Shown here one piece after another: positions 23,224 to 35,107 of a stretch of 64,000 bases of DNA. This DNA is from Lumnitzera littorea. Its lineage: Eukaryota; Streptophyta; Magnoliopsida; Myrtales; Combretaceae. How positions within the stretch are numbered: the stretch's first letter is position 1; each line of letters starts with the position of its first letter. The position numbers and the translations under genes were made by a program. The stretch lies in assembly GCA_024138015.1 (NCBI GenBank), contig JAMXBB010000004.1:9041821-9105820 (forward strand), in the 5' to 3' direction. The notes beneath the pieces are model-generated. The model saw only the letters and a program-made list of their open reading frames with translations, ran no database searches and had not been told where the DNA came from.

Positions 23224-25480
23224 ATGGATAATCATCAAGCTTGATCTCGGAAAGGCCTTTGATTCTCTAGAATGGAATTTTATTTATTGGGTATTTACTA
23301 GCTTACATTTTCCTTCACTATGGATTCAATTAATCATGAGTTGTGTTACCTCTACTACGTACGAAGTTATTGTTAATAGCTACTCTTTGCCAGCCTTTCA
23401 TCCAAGTAGAGGAATTAGACAAGGAGACCCCCGGCCGCCCTATCTTTTTATTCTTTGTATTAAATTCCTTAGCAGAATTATAAAGATCCCCTTCCATATA
23501 AGAGGAACAGATTTTTACTTGTCACCCCTTGCATTTGCAGATGATATAATTCTATGTATGCAAGCAGATGAATAAAATGTTAAAACTGTCATTAGAACTT
23601 TGTCTTTCTTTCGAAATCTATTAGGGCTACAATTCAATAAGGAAAAGTCTAGGGTTTTCTTCTCCCATAATGTAAAATAGGAGAAAAGGTCTTGTTTAAC
23701 CTCTCTCTTAGTTTTGGCAAATACCTTGGATTTCCTCTAACAAATGGGATAAAACCTAAGAGCCAAGACTTCAATTTCATTATTGAAAAGGCGTAGAAAA
23801 AATTTAGTGGTTGGAAAACTAAGCATAGCTGGAAGGATTCTCCTGGCAAAATCAACATCATAAGCACTTCCAGTTTGTTACGTGCAGATGTGTAAACTTT
23901 AAAAAAAAAGTGACTCACTGACTGACTCAAGTCATGAACAATTTTATTTGGAAAGGCAATAATGAAGAAGAAGAAGAAGAAGAAGAAAGTGACTCACTGA
24001 CTGAGAAGAGCGCATTGGGTGAGTTGGGAAACAATTGCCAAAACCAAATGAGGCTGGAGGACTAGAGCTCCTAAATCTGCAGCATAGAAATTCAACTTCC
24101 TCATTCAAAAGATACTTTGAATTAAATAAAAAAAGAAAAAGAAAGAAAAGTTCTCTGGACTAGCCTCATTGCAAAGAAGTATAAGAAGCTTTTCAGTAAA
24201 GTTTCCGCTACTGCACAAAACACATCATCCTTTTCCTTTACTACCAAAGAATTGAAAAACCATGTGGATGCTCTACAAGGATCAAATTTAGTGATTGTGG
24301 GAAATGGTAGGAAAGTTGAATTTTGGGAAGATAACTAGAGTAGAATTAAGCCATTAAGAGCCTTAACCCATGGTCCCCCACCTCAAGGAGCAGATTCCTT
24401 AACAGTTTTTTATTGTTGGATTTCAGAATTGCACTGGGATGAAAATAAGATTAGCTTTCTCTTTCTCCCACAAGTTGTCAATGCATATAGCCATATAGGC
24501 CTTCTTTCTGGAAATTGCCCAAGGTGTGGTGAAATTGATGAAACATTACAACATGCGCTCGAATACTGTCCTGCAATTCGAGACTTGATTTAGTTTTACC
24601 AAACTAGGTCTCAAGTACTCAAGTATAAAATGCGGTAGATGTTGATTTCGACAAATGGATTCAAAGAAATTCCTTTGTCAAAAAACAAGATTTAAAGAAC
24701 CCAAGCCCTCCTCATCGGTTTGTATTTGGAATTATTTAGTGAAGTATTCGGCATGATAGAAACTCTTTATTACATAATATCACCCCTTCCACATCTAATC
24801 TTATTCGCACTATCCCAGCAGCTACGCATGAATATTTGGCACATTTAAAACGAAGCAAGGAACAATATCTTTATGAGAAATTGAACCTTTATTAGCAAAC
24901 CCCTCGGCCATATTTCTTTCAACTCAACATTGATGGTTCAGTTTTAACTAACAATAGCCAAGCAACCGTCAGTGGAGTTATTGGAGATTATAATGACAAT
25001 ATATTGGGGTTTATCATTTTGCATTAAAGTTAATCTTCTCTGTGTGAAAATTTGCACAAATTCTCCTATAGCAGCGACTCTGTTACAACAGTAACAAAAA
25101 CATATACTACTTTATCATAATGTTATTTGTGCTTGCAAGGAAAAGCTCTCTTGCCTAAAACGGTGGAAGATTGAGACCGTTCCTAGAGAACTAAACCAAG
25201 TTGCAGATGCACTAGCACGTTGGATGCAAAATCAAGAGGTTGCTCTGGGCAACTTTGTTTTACTCCCTGCCTTTTGTTTTTCTTTTTTGAAGCAGGATGT
25301 ACGTGGATATGGAATGTGAAAGGAAAACTCCTAAACTAAACTTAGATTAAGTTCTTCTGTTTGTATGTTTGTAGAAGACAATGATCTACGAGCTACCTGC
25401 TCCTCTACTGTTTGTACCAGGGGTTAATCTCCCCCAACCCTTTTGGTTATGAATATCTCATTTTTCCATCGAAAAGAGAA
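23224..25480 (+). pseudogene. L1-type LINE ORF2, 3' half (RT, zf-RVT, RNase H) and 3' tail
   Basis: LINE ORF2 proteins nick target DNA and reverse-transcribe element RNA in place. The fragment opens at RT motif A (IIKLDLGKAFDSLEW, catalytic Asp intact), then motif B GIRQGDP and motif C as LAFADDIILC (about 23525-23560), with both Asp present. Stops follow 23575. Later frames give RILLAKS, a zinc-binding CPRCGEIDETLQHALEYCP (about 24519-24575) as in zf-RVT, and an RNase H-like FFQLNIDGSVLTNN (about 24910-24955) ending in NQVADALARW (about 25200). A T-rich 3' region with TTAATCTCCCCC continues to about 25480. Endonuclease and the N-terminal RT are missing, typical of 5' truncation or of disruption. 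A (GAA)n run and a duplicated GTGACTCACTGACTGA word (23908, 23987) interrupt it. Confidence 0.85.
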
Positions 25481-25524
25481 ACATAAGAATTTAAAAATTA
25501 TTTATAAAATTATGGATTCAATAA

Positions 25525-25719
25525 TTAATTCCAAGCCTCGCATGCTCCTATCAAGGCCAATACATACGATGGAGTAATCACATGCTGCATTTTTGAGGCA
25601 TGACGTTCTGTTTCGTCCAACAAAACAACCAACTCTGTTGATTGCGCTTCCGCACATCGTGCACGATCCTTAATCCTCGTTCCAAAAATGGTTGTATACG
25701 TGCATAATTTAAGGGGACA
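25525..25719 (-). pseudogene. Unidentified coding-like frame, 64 codons
   Basis: The minus-strand frame bounded by TGA (25720-25722) and TAA (25525-25527) reads with balanced composition: RIKDRARCAEAQSTELVVLL, then ERHASKMQHVITPSYVLAL, ending GACEAWN. This looks more like real protein than the surrounding AT-rich translations. Just upstream, another frame reads MKDSIFDVPLNYARIQPFLE, suggesting one coding block broken by a frameshift. No ATG opens the frame. It lies downstream of the WVD2-LIKE stop, on the same strand, so it could be a decayed retrocopy or the last exon of an unrecognised gene. I do not recognise the family. Confidence 0.35.
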
Positions 25720-25727
25720 TCAAAGAT

Positions 25728-26558
25728 AGAATCCTTCATTCGTATCAGCCTAAACTTTCACAAAGGTACATTTGAATATCATAACCACACGAACTTCGTT
25801 ATTAATACAGTATAACACGATTGGTGGTCTAAAAAGTAATAGAACAATGTCAAAACCATCCAGAACTTCAAACTTTTCGTACACAGAAAATTGAAATTGC
25901 TAAAACTCATACTTAATTGAACCTTTCTTTATCAAATTTACTACCACCGACCTCTTTCCTAATGAGTATCATCCCAGAACAAAATAAAATGACATATCGC
26001 CTTGCAATTCTAAATTTCATACACAAAATTAAACCAAAAAAAGAAAATCCGATTGATTATAACATCTAGCAACATCAACATCCAAGACACCCAATAAGAG
26101 CGCTACATAAAAGCAAATTTTACAAGAGACAGATGCATAACATAACCAAAATGGATTAATATTACTAATGCTACTTTATACCATTGTCCATTACCATGAA
26201 TGAGACCACAATGTCTATGCCAGCAATTGCCCGTGAAACTCCCTTCAGGTTCAGGGCTCGGGGCATCAGGCAATTGTTTCAGACAAAGTTAAACCAAAAG
26301 ATAAAACAGTTACAAAACAAAAGTACAGGCATATTCAGGGTCCAGTATAAACTACCTCATTTTTTATACATAAGACAGGAGTAACGATACAGAAGATATA
26401 CAATTCTCAATAACATAAACCACTTAAACAGAGTCATAGGTTGATGAAAAGAAAATAAGGTGATTTTCCTCTCAAGACACATCCCCAAGTCATAGAAGGA
26501 AAACTCAAGGCTATTCCCTCAGTTTTTCAAAGTTAGCGTACCAGCATGTTCTCATGAT
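25728..26558. other. Downstream region of the WVD2-LIKE gene, including its probable 3' UTR
   Basis: The stop codon of the minus-strand gene is at 26559-26561; the 3' UTR must run leftward from 26558. I see no canonical AATAAA on the minus strand down to 26100, so the poly(A) site is not fixed. The frame 26184-26384 on the plus strand has no supporting features. Confidence 0.4.
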
Positions 26559-29114
26559 TCAACGGTGACCTTGATCTTCGGTGCTGCATGGTGAGGTGGT
26601 TGATGGAGCGTTCTCTTTTGATGTACAGTCTTTCGGTTTAGAAGTCCCGTTAAACCGTGTTCCTTTTGAATCCTTCTTTTTAGGAGAGACTGGGATGCCG
26701 TTGTCTTTTTTGCAAGTCCCAATGCTGTGACGAAGTGGCTGGACACGACACGTCACCTTTTCCTCCTGAGATGCGGTGTTTGCATCGCTGCAGCTCCTTC
26801 TTCGAGTGAACTTCGGTGACTTTGGTCGTGTTAGTGGCAACTGTTTAGCAAAGGAAAATGCAATCATTTTACAACTACTTCCAACTTTTGATGCATCATC
26901 CAGATAAAACAAATCAGCATCGACGTGAAATGATAATAGAAGTACCACTATTTTTTTCTGTTTACTCTAAGACCAAGATATATATTAAGCGACTGAACCG
27001 GACAAAATTTTCGGTACTATATTTAGTTTGCAACATTGTTGTGGTGCCGGAGAAAAAGCCCCCTAAGGGGCAAGACCATCTAACAGATAAAAATTTTATC
27101 ATCGGACAAAATGAAAATATTCTTAGGAAACCCCTAAAATAACCATCTCATCTTCTAAAAGGGTGTTCATCACATGCAGTACAAGAGGGCTGTAATCTAT
27201 CAACGTTAATCTGTATTGTCTTTATAACCCTAAATTACCTAAGAGTGCATAAAATGACAAAAAAAAATAACTTGAGTGAGCAATTCATTTCTCTATCAAC
27301 GTCAATACCGAGCACACTCAGCATGGATACTGAAAGGTCCTCAAAAATGGCTTTTCTATTAAAAAAATTAATCCATTTTTTTTGGATAATGCTAAGTAAG
27401 AGATCCATGTTTCACCTAAATCAATTTACTTCATTACAGCAACAATGTTAATTCCTGTCAAATAGTTTCATCCAAGATAAATAGCCTTCACAATTGTGAA
27501 ATATAGTTGATTTTATTAAGTAAAATAGCCATTAAAGGGAGTCGGTGCTTCACTAACATTCGAATCTCGAGTTATTTTAGTGATGGAACAAAAGTAAAGC
27601 CCCTCAGTGAACTTGATTAATTCAGTTTGCCAGTCAACTAATTTTAATCTCAGGGAAAGTCTCCCACATTTGAATTTTTTGCACCTTAATGGAGTCAAAA
27701 ATAAAAGAAAGAAAAACTACATAGCAATAAGATCATAGATTTATGCAGGTCCCAGTAATAGAAGAAAAGGAAGAAAACTTGGTGGACAAGGTCCACCATT
27801 GTACCTTTTTAAGTTCATTCTTTGGTGGAGGCCCTTCATAATAGAAGCTGGGTACGGGATGTGCTTTAAAGGTCATGCTCTTGCGAAGCTGCTTAAGAGC
27901 TGCTGCTTGCTCTTCCTAAACCAAACAGACACCAAAGAAACCATTCTTAGTTTACCAGGATTTGTCTATACTATGAAGATGAGACCCACATGTGAAATAC
28001 ATGCAAAAATACAGTTTTATTGTGATAAAAGAGACTGACCTTGGTCCTTGCTTCAGATTCACTTTTCTCAGCCGCTAGAGCTCGCTGCTTCTCTTCCAAT
28101 TTTGAATAAAACTATACGTTATAAAATCACAATCAGCAAAGGAATACAATTTACAGTGAAAATAAATTCCATGTCAATTTATCATGGAAAAACAAGTAAT
28201 ACCCCTTGGGCCATGATAATGAAGGTTTTCTAATACTTACCTCCCTCCTTTTTTCAGCACGTTGGCTAGATCTAAATGTCGGTGCTCTTCCAACAGTCAC
28301 TGATTTGACAGTGTTCACAGATGCAGCAGTACTAGAAAGAACAAAAAAAATTATTTTCCAATCAACAAAGTAGATTGTCCAACAGATTAAAAATTTTGCT
28401 CAATCCTTAAAAAGGTTGAAGTTTGGAGCATACGAGGAGGCAACAGAGTAATTGTCCTCCTCATCTGGATGCTTCTTGTTATCAGGCTGCAGTGGCTTCC
28501 TTGATGAGAAAACTGTGTTTGCCTGAAAGGGAAAGCACAAATTAGTCTGATTCCTAGTACATCACCTATAACAAACCGACATGTCCAAGTAGAAGCAAGA
28601 AAACCTCAAACCACAAGAAACTAAGGTAGAGAAATTACAAGCGATTCCTTTTTCATGTCAACAAAATTTATGTTACCTTTACATTACTGCGTGGAGAGTT
28701 GGCATTATCTTTAGTTGGAGTATTTACACCAGCAGGAGACTCCAGCCCAACACGGCGAGTCACATTTGAAGCACGCTTTTCAGTGGCAAGAGCAAACGGC
28801 TGAGGAACTGTGCGATGTGCATGTCCTTTTTCAGCAGACCCATGTTTAGTCACGGGAGTGCTGAAGTTGCCACCATCATTTGATTCAGGTGCCTCTGTAG
28901 CTTTGTCCATCCCGTTCTCATTACCATCTAAATTCGTATTCTTTTCACCCAATACGTCCTGCTTCTCTTCAACAAGCAAATCTTCTGAAGTGCATTCCTT
29001 CACTTCATATTCTTTTGAATCAATGCAGCCATCTGAAATTTTGGGAGCAACATGAACTTTAGTGACACCATTAGGCCTTATGTCCATCTCCATTTGCGTA
29101 ATCTCCCTCCCCAT
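26559..29114 (-). CDS. WDL: WVD2-LIKE (TPX2 domain) microtubule-associated protein, 6 coding exons
   Basis: WAVE-DAMPENED2-LIKE proteins bind and stabilise cortical microtubules through a TPX2 C-terminal domain and influence cell expansion. Minus-strand coding exons, each bounded by GT-AG introns: 28677-29114, 28434-28522, 28241-28331, 28040-28111, 27805-27915, 26559-26840. They total 1083 nt, 360 residues, with no stop. The start is MGREITQMEMD, a few bases after an acceptor. Residues 15-50 include the family-like HVAPK and KEYEVKEC; TVPQPFALATEKRAS lies near residue 106. The TPX2 domain spans about 192-280: APTFRSSQRAEKRREFYSKL, then LRKSMTFKAHPVPSFYYEG, then LPLTRPKSPKFTRRRSCSDA. The tail is basic and Ser/Lys-rich. 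The family fits WDL4-7 type proteins; the exact orthologue is not determined. Overlapping frames at 26552-26746 and 28810-29055 are shadows. Confidence 0.93.
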
Positions 29115-30774
29115 ATATCTGCCCAAAAACAACTACTACTTCAGAAACAGTCTATAGAGTCATGACCCTAGGAAATCATCAGAAACTACTAACAGAACCT
29201 TCATTTTTTCTATAGGTCATACAATAGGATCTCCTCTTTCTTTTCATTTTATTCAAATAGCACTCAAATCACAGCAAATATCAACCAAAGAAGTTCATAT
29301 GCATCAACGATGAGCAAAACCAATAATCAACACGCAAGCAGCTCAGTTTTCTTATTCAGGGAGTATGTATGTTTGTGTAACTAAAACCATGCCCGAGCAG
29401 AGAAAGAATAGACAAACAAATGAAATCGCTTCATTGGACTACCAAGAAAAGCCTTTGCTAACAATCTTCTTTATCAACTCCGCCATAGAAACCAGTTTGG
29501 TTGTAAGTAAAAAACCAAACATAGCTGAACGGGAGAAAAATCCTCAATTAAATACTGAATCACGCCAAAAAATACACGATGTAAAAGCTCAGCAAATTCA
29601 ATAGAAGTACCAAAGTACTATAAAAAAGGGGGTTGACAGATACAATAATTTTAGTTCAAAAGCATATAATCATCTAAATCTTTCCAGATATTGAAATAGT
29701 TATGACTAGGAGACATACGAAAATGAATTAAATTATCATAAGGCATGAATGATTGGATCGATCTTAAAAATAGAACAAAATTACATATTATTAGGACCTT
29801 AGTCTGAGAAGACAAACAACCAGAAATCCGACAAGAAACCACATAGCCTTAAAAGAAAGAAAAAATAAAAAAACAGATAGCATAAAATAACCTACGAAGC
29901 GCTTAGGTGAAGAAGACTTGCCTCAGCAGAAATTACAAAGATAAAAAACCTGACAGAAACCGAAGAAACCCAAAGTCCATATCACAAAATGTAAGATAAA
30001 ACTTTCAATACCGACATTCTAAAACATGAAAGAGAATCACTATTTTCCTAGATAAAGAACCAGTACCAATAAAACAAGAAAAAAAAAAAAAGAAAAGGAA
30101 AAACTCACAACTTTAACCTTAAACGCTAATGAAAAACCTGACTTTGCACCAAATTAAACAACATTACAAATACCCATGCAAGTTTTCACACCAAGACGTT
30201 GCCCTAAACAAGCAAACATCCAAGAAGCCTTGTATCCTAAACCTCAATAACGGCATAAACAAACACAACTTTATTGCTAATTAAACCAAATTATAAATAC
30301 CCAGATGAAACTTTTTTTTCTTTTTCAAACCGACAAGATTGTACAGACAGTGAAACAAGCAAAAACACCCAACCCAAAAAGCCCACATCTTCAACAACAA
30401 ACACAATAAATGCAGAGGAAAAGAAAAAGAAAACACAACTTTAGTGTAAACCAAACCACATTGTGATTTCCTAGATTACAGAAAAAAAAAGAGATAAGAA
30501 ACCAGCAAATTAACACCCCAAAATGCTCACATCTCGAACCTAACGATAAATGCAGAAGAAAAAACACAACTTTAGTACTAAACACACGGAATTACAATTA
30601 CACGGATACATTTTCTCACCAAAAAGTTGTTCAAACGACCAAAAGGCCAAAAAACTTAACATCTTTATACCGTAAACACGACGAGTGTCGATTAAAAAAC
30701 AGAACTTAGGTACTGAACAAACCACATTATGTATACCCAGAAGGATTTTTTCATCAGAAAACATTGCACAAACC
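29115..30774 (-). other. WDL: First intron of the WVD2-LIKE gene plus 4 bases of 5' UTR
   Basis: On the minus strand the donor TTTAAG|GTTTGTG lies at 30774/30773 and the acceptor TTTTTGGGCAG ends at 29119, with exon 2 starting ATATATGGGG. The intron is about 1.66 kb, AT-rich, with no coding-like frame; the Phe-rich frames at 30391-30585 and 30540-30764 are incidental. A long first intron within the 5' UTR is common in plant housekeeping genes. Confidence 0.7.
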
Positions 30775-31000
30775 TTAAATGTAAAGAATGTGAGAGATTT
30801 CCAAAGGTTCCTGTTCCGATCTAACGAGATCTCTAAAACACTTAACCCTCTCTCTCCCCAACTCTCTCTCTCTCCCTCTCTCCTTTTTTTGTTACCCCTT
30901 TTTCTCTCTCTAAAATGAAACAGAAGAATGGATGGGTTTAGATTTTTGAATGAATTCCCTACTCTCTAGCAAGAAGAGGAAAAATAAAATAAAATTACAG
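30774..31000 (-). other. WDL: Non-coding first exon (5' UTR) with GA-rich tract
   Basis: Sense-strand sequence between the TATA box and the donor at 30773 contains long GA runs (CT runs on the plus strand at 30848-30912), common in plant 5' UTRs. It has no ATG-started frame long enough to compete. The transcription start is inferred at about 30995-31000 from TATA spacing. Confidence 0.65.
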
Positions 31001-31024
31001 TTTTAATTGGTGTCTGTCTGTTGG

Positions 31025-31034
31025 CTTTATATAG
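31025..31034 (-). promoter_or_regulatory. WDL: TATA box of the WVD2-LIKE gene
   Basis: The minus strand reads CTATATAAAG, a canonical plant TATA box, about 250 bases upstream of the first-exon donor. It is followed on the sense strand by the CT/GA-rich leader. Confidence 0.7.
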
Positions 31035-34000
31035 TGCAGTTTTTTCAGTTTTTTTTTTTTCTTTTAATATTGCCTGGATTTTAATTTTATCTAAAAAAAT
31101 ATCGTTTGTTTTTAACGGCAGGTACTTGACTGCGTTAAGTGACGGAAGAGATTTTGAATCGAGGAGGAACCAAAATTTGGAGCACTAATATCAAAGCGAG
31201 AGGTGGGGCCCATCTAAATGCGTGAAGATGCAAATTTGAAATGATTTTGGCTCTCTCTCTCTCTCTTACACACCAAAAGAACAAACAACAAATGCATTCA
31301 TTTGTTTTGTGTTTTCCTTGTCAATTGGTTACATTGGGGACAATGTTGTGTGTTTTCTTTGTCAATCTTGCCCTTGACTAGGTTTTTGGAGTAAAGTCCC
31401 TTTTAAAGCTCGCCACATCATGGGTATAGACTTTTCCATGTAGGTTGAGCTTTTGTCTTATTTAATTTTGAATGATGACATTTATCTTATAACATAAACC
31501 TCTTCAATTTATTAATTAATTTCGGAGGAAAAAAAAGTGCACATTTAATCATTCGGCTGTCATCAACTTTTTTTTTTCCCTTTTGTTTGAAAGTTACGTT
31601 TCAAACTTTTACAAAATTTGGATATCTATGAATTGCTGGGATATAAATAGGGGTGAGTTTAGGACAGGTGATAAAAATCTAAATTTCTTCTTGTTATATG
31701 ACCGGATTTTTAAATTCATCCCAAAATCCTATAAGACTTTTAATTTTATATTTGGAACTCATTCCACTAACTTAATAAGATACTTACTATCTGACTTATT
31801 AAAACTGTTTATAATTTTCATTTTTTTTACCAAATGACTATTTTTTCCTTTATGAATCATTACGTGAAAATTTGATTTGCATTATTTAATGGGTAATATA
31901 ATGAGGATTAAGAAATCCATTTGTTGTACTACCTTCATCGTATATATCTTATCATAACATCAATAGAATACTTAATAGTATTGTTATACAATAAGTTTAA
32001 TGATTTGTAAATTTCATTTTAATTTTTTTTCATATATTTCGATTTTAAGTATATAGTCAATGTTTACATCAAATTACTTACTTACTTAATTATACCTTTC
32101 TACTATATAATAAATATACAACCACCTTTTCTTAGTTAATAAAAAAATCTCACATATATACATATTCATAAATACTAATAAAAAATAGAAAATGTGATCA
32201 AAATTGTTATCATCCTTATTTTCATCTATTAATTATTTTAGTTATTAGAAATTATAGATAATATTATATTATTAATTTATTATTTTTATTAGGTAACGAT
32301 TTCCTATTAAGTTTTTTTTTTTTAAATCCATAATCCGTCGCAAAACCTTGATGGGTTTTTAGTCATATCTCAAAACCCTATCAAGTAGTAGTGTCTAAGG
32401 TTTTTAACGAGTTAGATGGGACGAGTATCCTGTAGCGACCTATCCAATCCAATTATATCTTTATGAACTACATTCAATTTTCCATCCATCCATGATGCGT
32501 ATCAAATTCAAATTAGTTTATAATAATTAATTTAGTATAGAAATATTAAACATATTTAATAACATAATATAGTAAAAATATATATTTACTTGATATAATT
32601 AGAAATAATAAAAAAATACAAAAAGTAAAACTTTCATAAATACTTTGCTTAATCATTGTGAAGCAAGTCAAAAGCTTACATGTATCAAAAATGGATGGAG
32701 AATTTAATCCAACAAACAAATTTAAAATGAAATTGATAAATATTAAGGACTAAATATATATTTCTCCAAGATAAAATTTTATCATTAGCAATACTATTCT
32801 ACTTAGAAGTCATTTTCAAAAAAAAAAAAAAAGAAATATACATTCAGTTCTCAATATCTAATTACTTTTGAGTTTTTAACATTTTAATTTGTCGATTTAA
32901 GTGCTTAATACTTTCAATTTTTACAAAAAAGGAATCCCATCAATTTTATTAAGGAATTTATTTGTCCTTAACATGTGTCAATTTCTAATTAAACCACTAT
33001 AATTAATTTAATAAAATAATATTATTAAATATAATCAAGCAAAATTTGCCATACATAATATGTATTTTAGTGTTTTGCAAACTCATGACTTATATTTATC
33101 TTTTTAAGAAAGATATAACCTATGTTTTGTTATTATTTGTCATTGTTTGTTACCCAGTACATATTGGCTTCTAATATATTCATACAGTTGATTTGACAGA
33201 ATAAAGTTATTGAATATGTTTACCTAGATAATTATAAAAAAAAATTAAAAAATTATAGAAACTTTGAAAAAAATATAACAAATAAAAAACTATATATAAA
33301 TTGATTTACTACCCTAAGGCGGCTAAACACCACCTTGAGAGTTTGTCTAAAAAAAACAAATAGGTAGTGATTGGCTACACATTATAGCTTGGTTAGTCAT
33401 ACAATTTATCACGAGCCTTATCGATTCCCCAAGTGATGTTCAACTTGGTCAATAATGCAATGTTAATGGTTTATTTCTTTTTTGGCTTTTACATTTTCAA
33501 TTTGAGCAATATTTTTATTAATAATATATAATGTTATTTTATTAGATTAATTATTTTTAATTAATAAAAGGTCAATACATGTCTCTTAGCTAATATTAAA
33601 AAATAATAATAAAACACATATCATATTTTTGTCAAATAAAAAGCCACATGTTAATCAACGAGAAAAAAATAGATACATAAACAATCCTAAAATCTAATAA
33701 CATGAAAGAATACAACATTTTATGCACCTATCTCTTTCCTATCTAATAATCAATCATTATGTGCCCCATTTTCAAGTATCTTTCTTTAATGTCATTTTTT
33801 AAAAAGCATTTACATTTTTTTTTTAAGAAATTGTGAGTAAAGATAATTCTTGATAAATTTTCATGTTTACATCAACTTTTTTGTTTTGATTTGTTTCTCT
33901 TTTAGGTTAATGGATTGGGATTAAATATACTAGTGATATTCATTAATTAATTTTAGATTTTTCTTTTAATGTTTGATTAGGTATGTAGAAAACAATATAT

Positions 34001-34962
34001 TTACTACATTAAACTAATGATTTTTCGTAAATAATTAAAAACAAGGTAAAGAAAATTAATAACATAAAATAATTTTAAAAAAATCCATGGTAGCTATGAA
34101 CTACCCTAATGTTACGTCTACTATGCAAAAATAGCATGAAATGGAATGGGATTGAATGGAATTAGCACAGAAATGATAAATCCTTGCTTGTATTTGCAAA
34201 TGTGCAATAAATAAAATGGAGTGGAACAAAGTGGAAGCAACTGTATATATAGTAGTAATTATATAAAAAAAACTCTTAATTATTTAATGTCGTGATTATA
34301 TTAAAGATTAAATAAGTAATTTTGATTAATAATAACTAATGAAAGAGAATAAAATTGTGATTCTGCCATCTTAAAAGCGAAATCGAATTTCTCCTTAAAG
34401 TTAGAATTACTAATTCTTTAAAGTTGTGATTTCTCCCTCTAAGTGCACTTCTAAGTATAGGAAAAGAGAATAGAAAATTTCATTTCATTCTCGCACGCCA
34501 AATATAACATGAGATATTGAACCATTGGCTACCACTAATTATAATGTGCAACCTATCATCTTATCACTTAAGTGATAGTTAAAAAAAAAACCAAACTAGG
34601 AAAACCATTTATAGGTGATGACTTACAACCAAAAATGGATTATACGAGCAACCTCAAATGAAGGATAAGCATCCATCTCTGTGTATATTCAAGATGACTT
34701 ACCTTAGATAATGCATTGCTAGAAACAACCTTAAAAGAAAATAAAGAGAAGAAATATATTGCTTTCATAGCAATTTGGTCATACAAAGATATTATCTTCC
34801 GTTTTTCCCCCCTTAATGGAGGATGCCACTTAAGTAGGTTGCGCCTACCACCACTTAAGTAAGTTGCTATCGATGAATGATTTTTCTTATTGTTTAGCTC
34901 ATCTCTAGCAATAATTCCTCACTTTTCCTTAGTAACTAACAAAGGGAAAGAGAAGGAGAAGA

Positions 34963-35024
34963 AGGGGGGGGGAGGTGGGGGGGGTGGGTTGGGCGGGGTG
35001 GGGTAAGGTAAGGGAAGGGGAGGC
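34963..35024 (+). repeat. G-rich tract with quadruplex-forming pattern
   Basis: About 62 bases on the plus strand are almost entirely G with isolated T, A or C: GGGGGGGGGAGGTGGGG, then GTGGGTTGGGCGGGGTGGGG, then AAGGTAAGGGAAGGGG. At least six runs of three or more G are separated by 1-4 bases. The flanks are AT-rich. Confidence 0.9.
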
Positions 35025-35083
35025 GAGATATAGGAAAATGAGTTGTATATTGCTTATTTTAGGTACAAAAATTTATCTCATCT

Positions 35084-35107
35084 TTCTTCTTCTTCTTCTT
35101 CTTCTTT
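35084..35107. repeat. (CTT)n microsatellite
   Basis: Eight CTT units in a row end in a T run. A GA run follows at 35595-35611. Confidence 0.9.

Noticed and set aside
26552..26746. 64-codon minus frame overlapping the last WVD2-LIKE exon
   Set aside because: Shadow of the real coding exon in another frame; the spliced frame carries the conserved TPX2-family residues.
28810..29055. 81-codon plus-strand frame
   Set aside because: Antisense shadow of WVD2-LIKE coding exon 1.
30391..30764. Phe/Leu/Cys-rich minus frames in the first WVD2-LIKE intron
   Set aside because: Low-complexity translations of T-rich intron DNA without signal or domain features.
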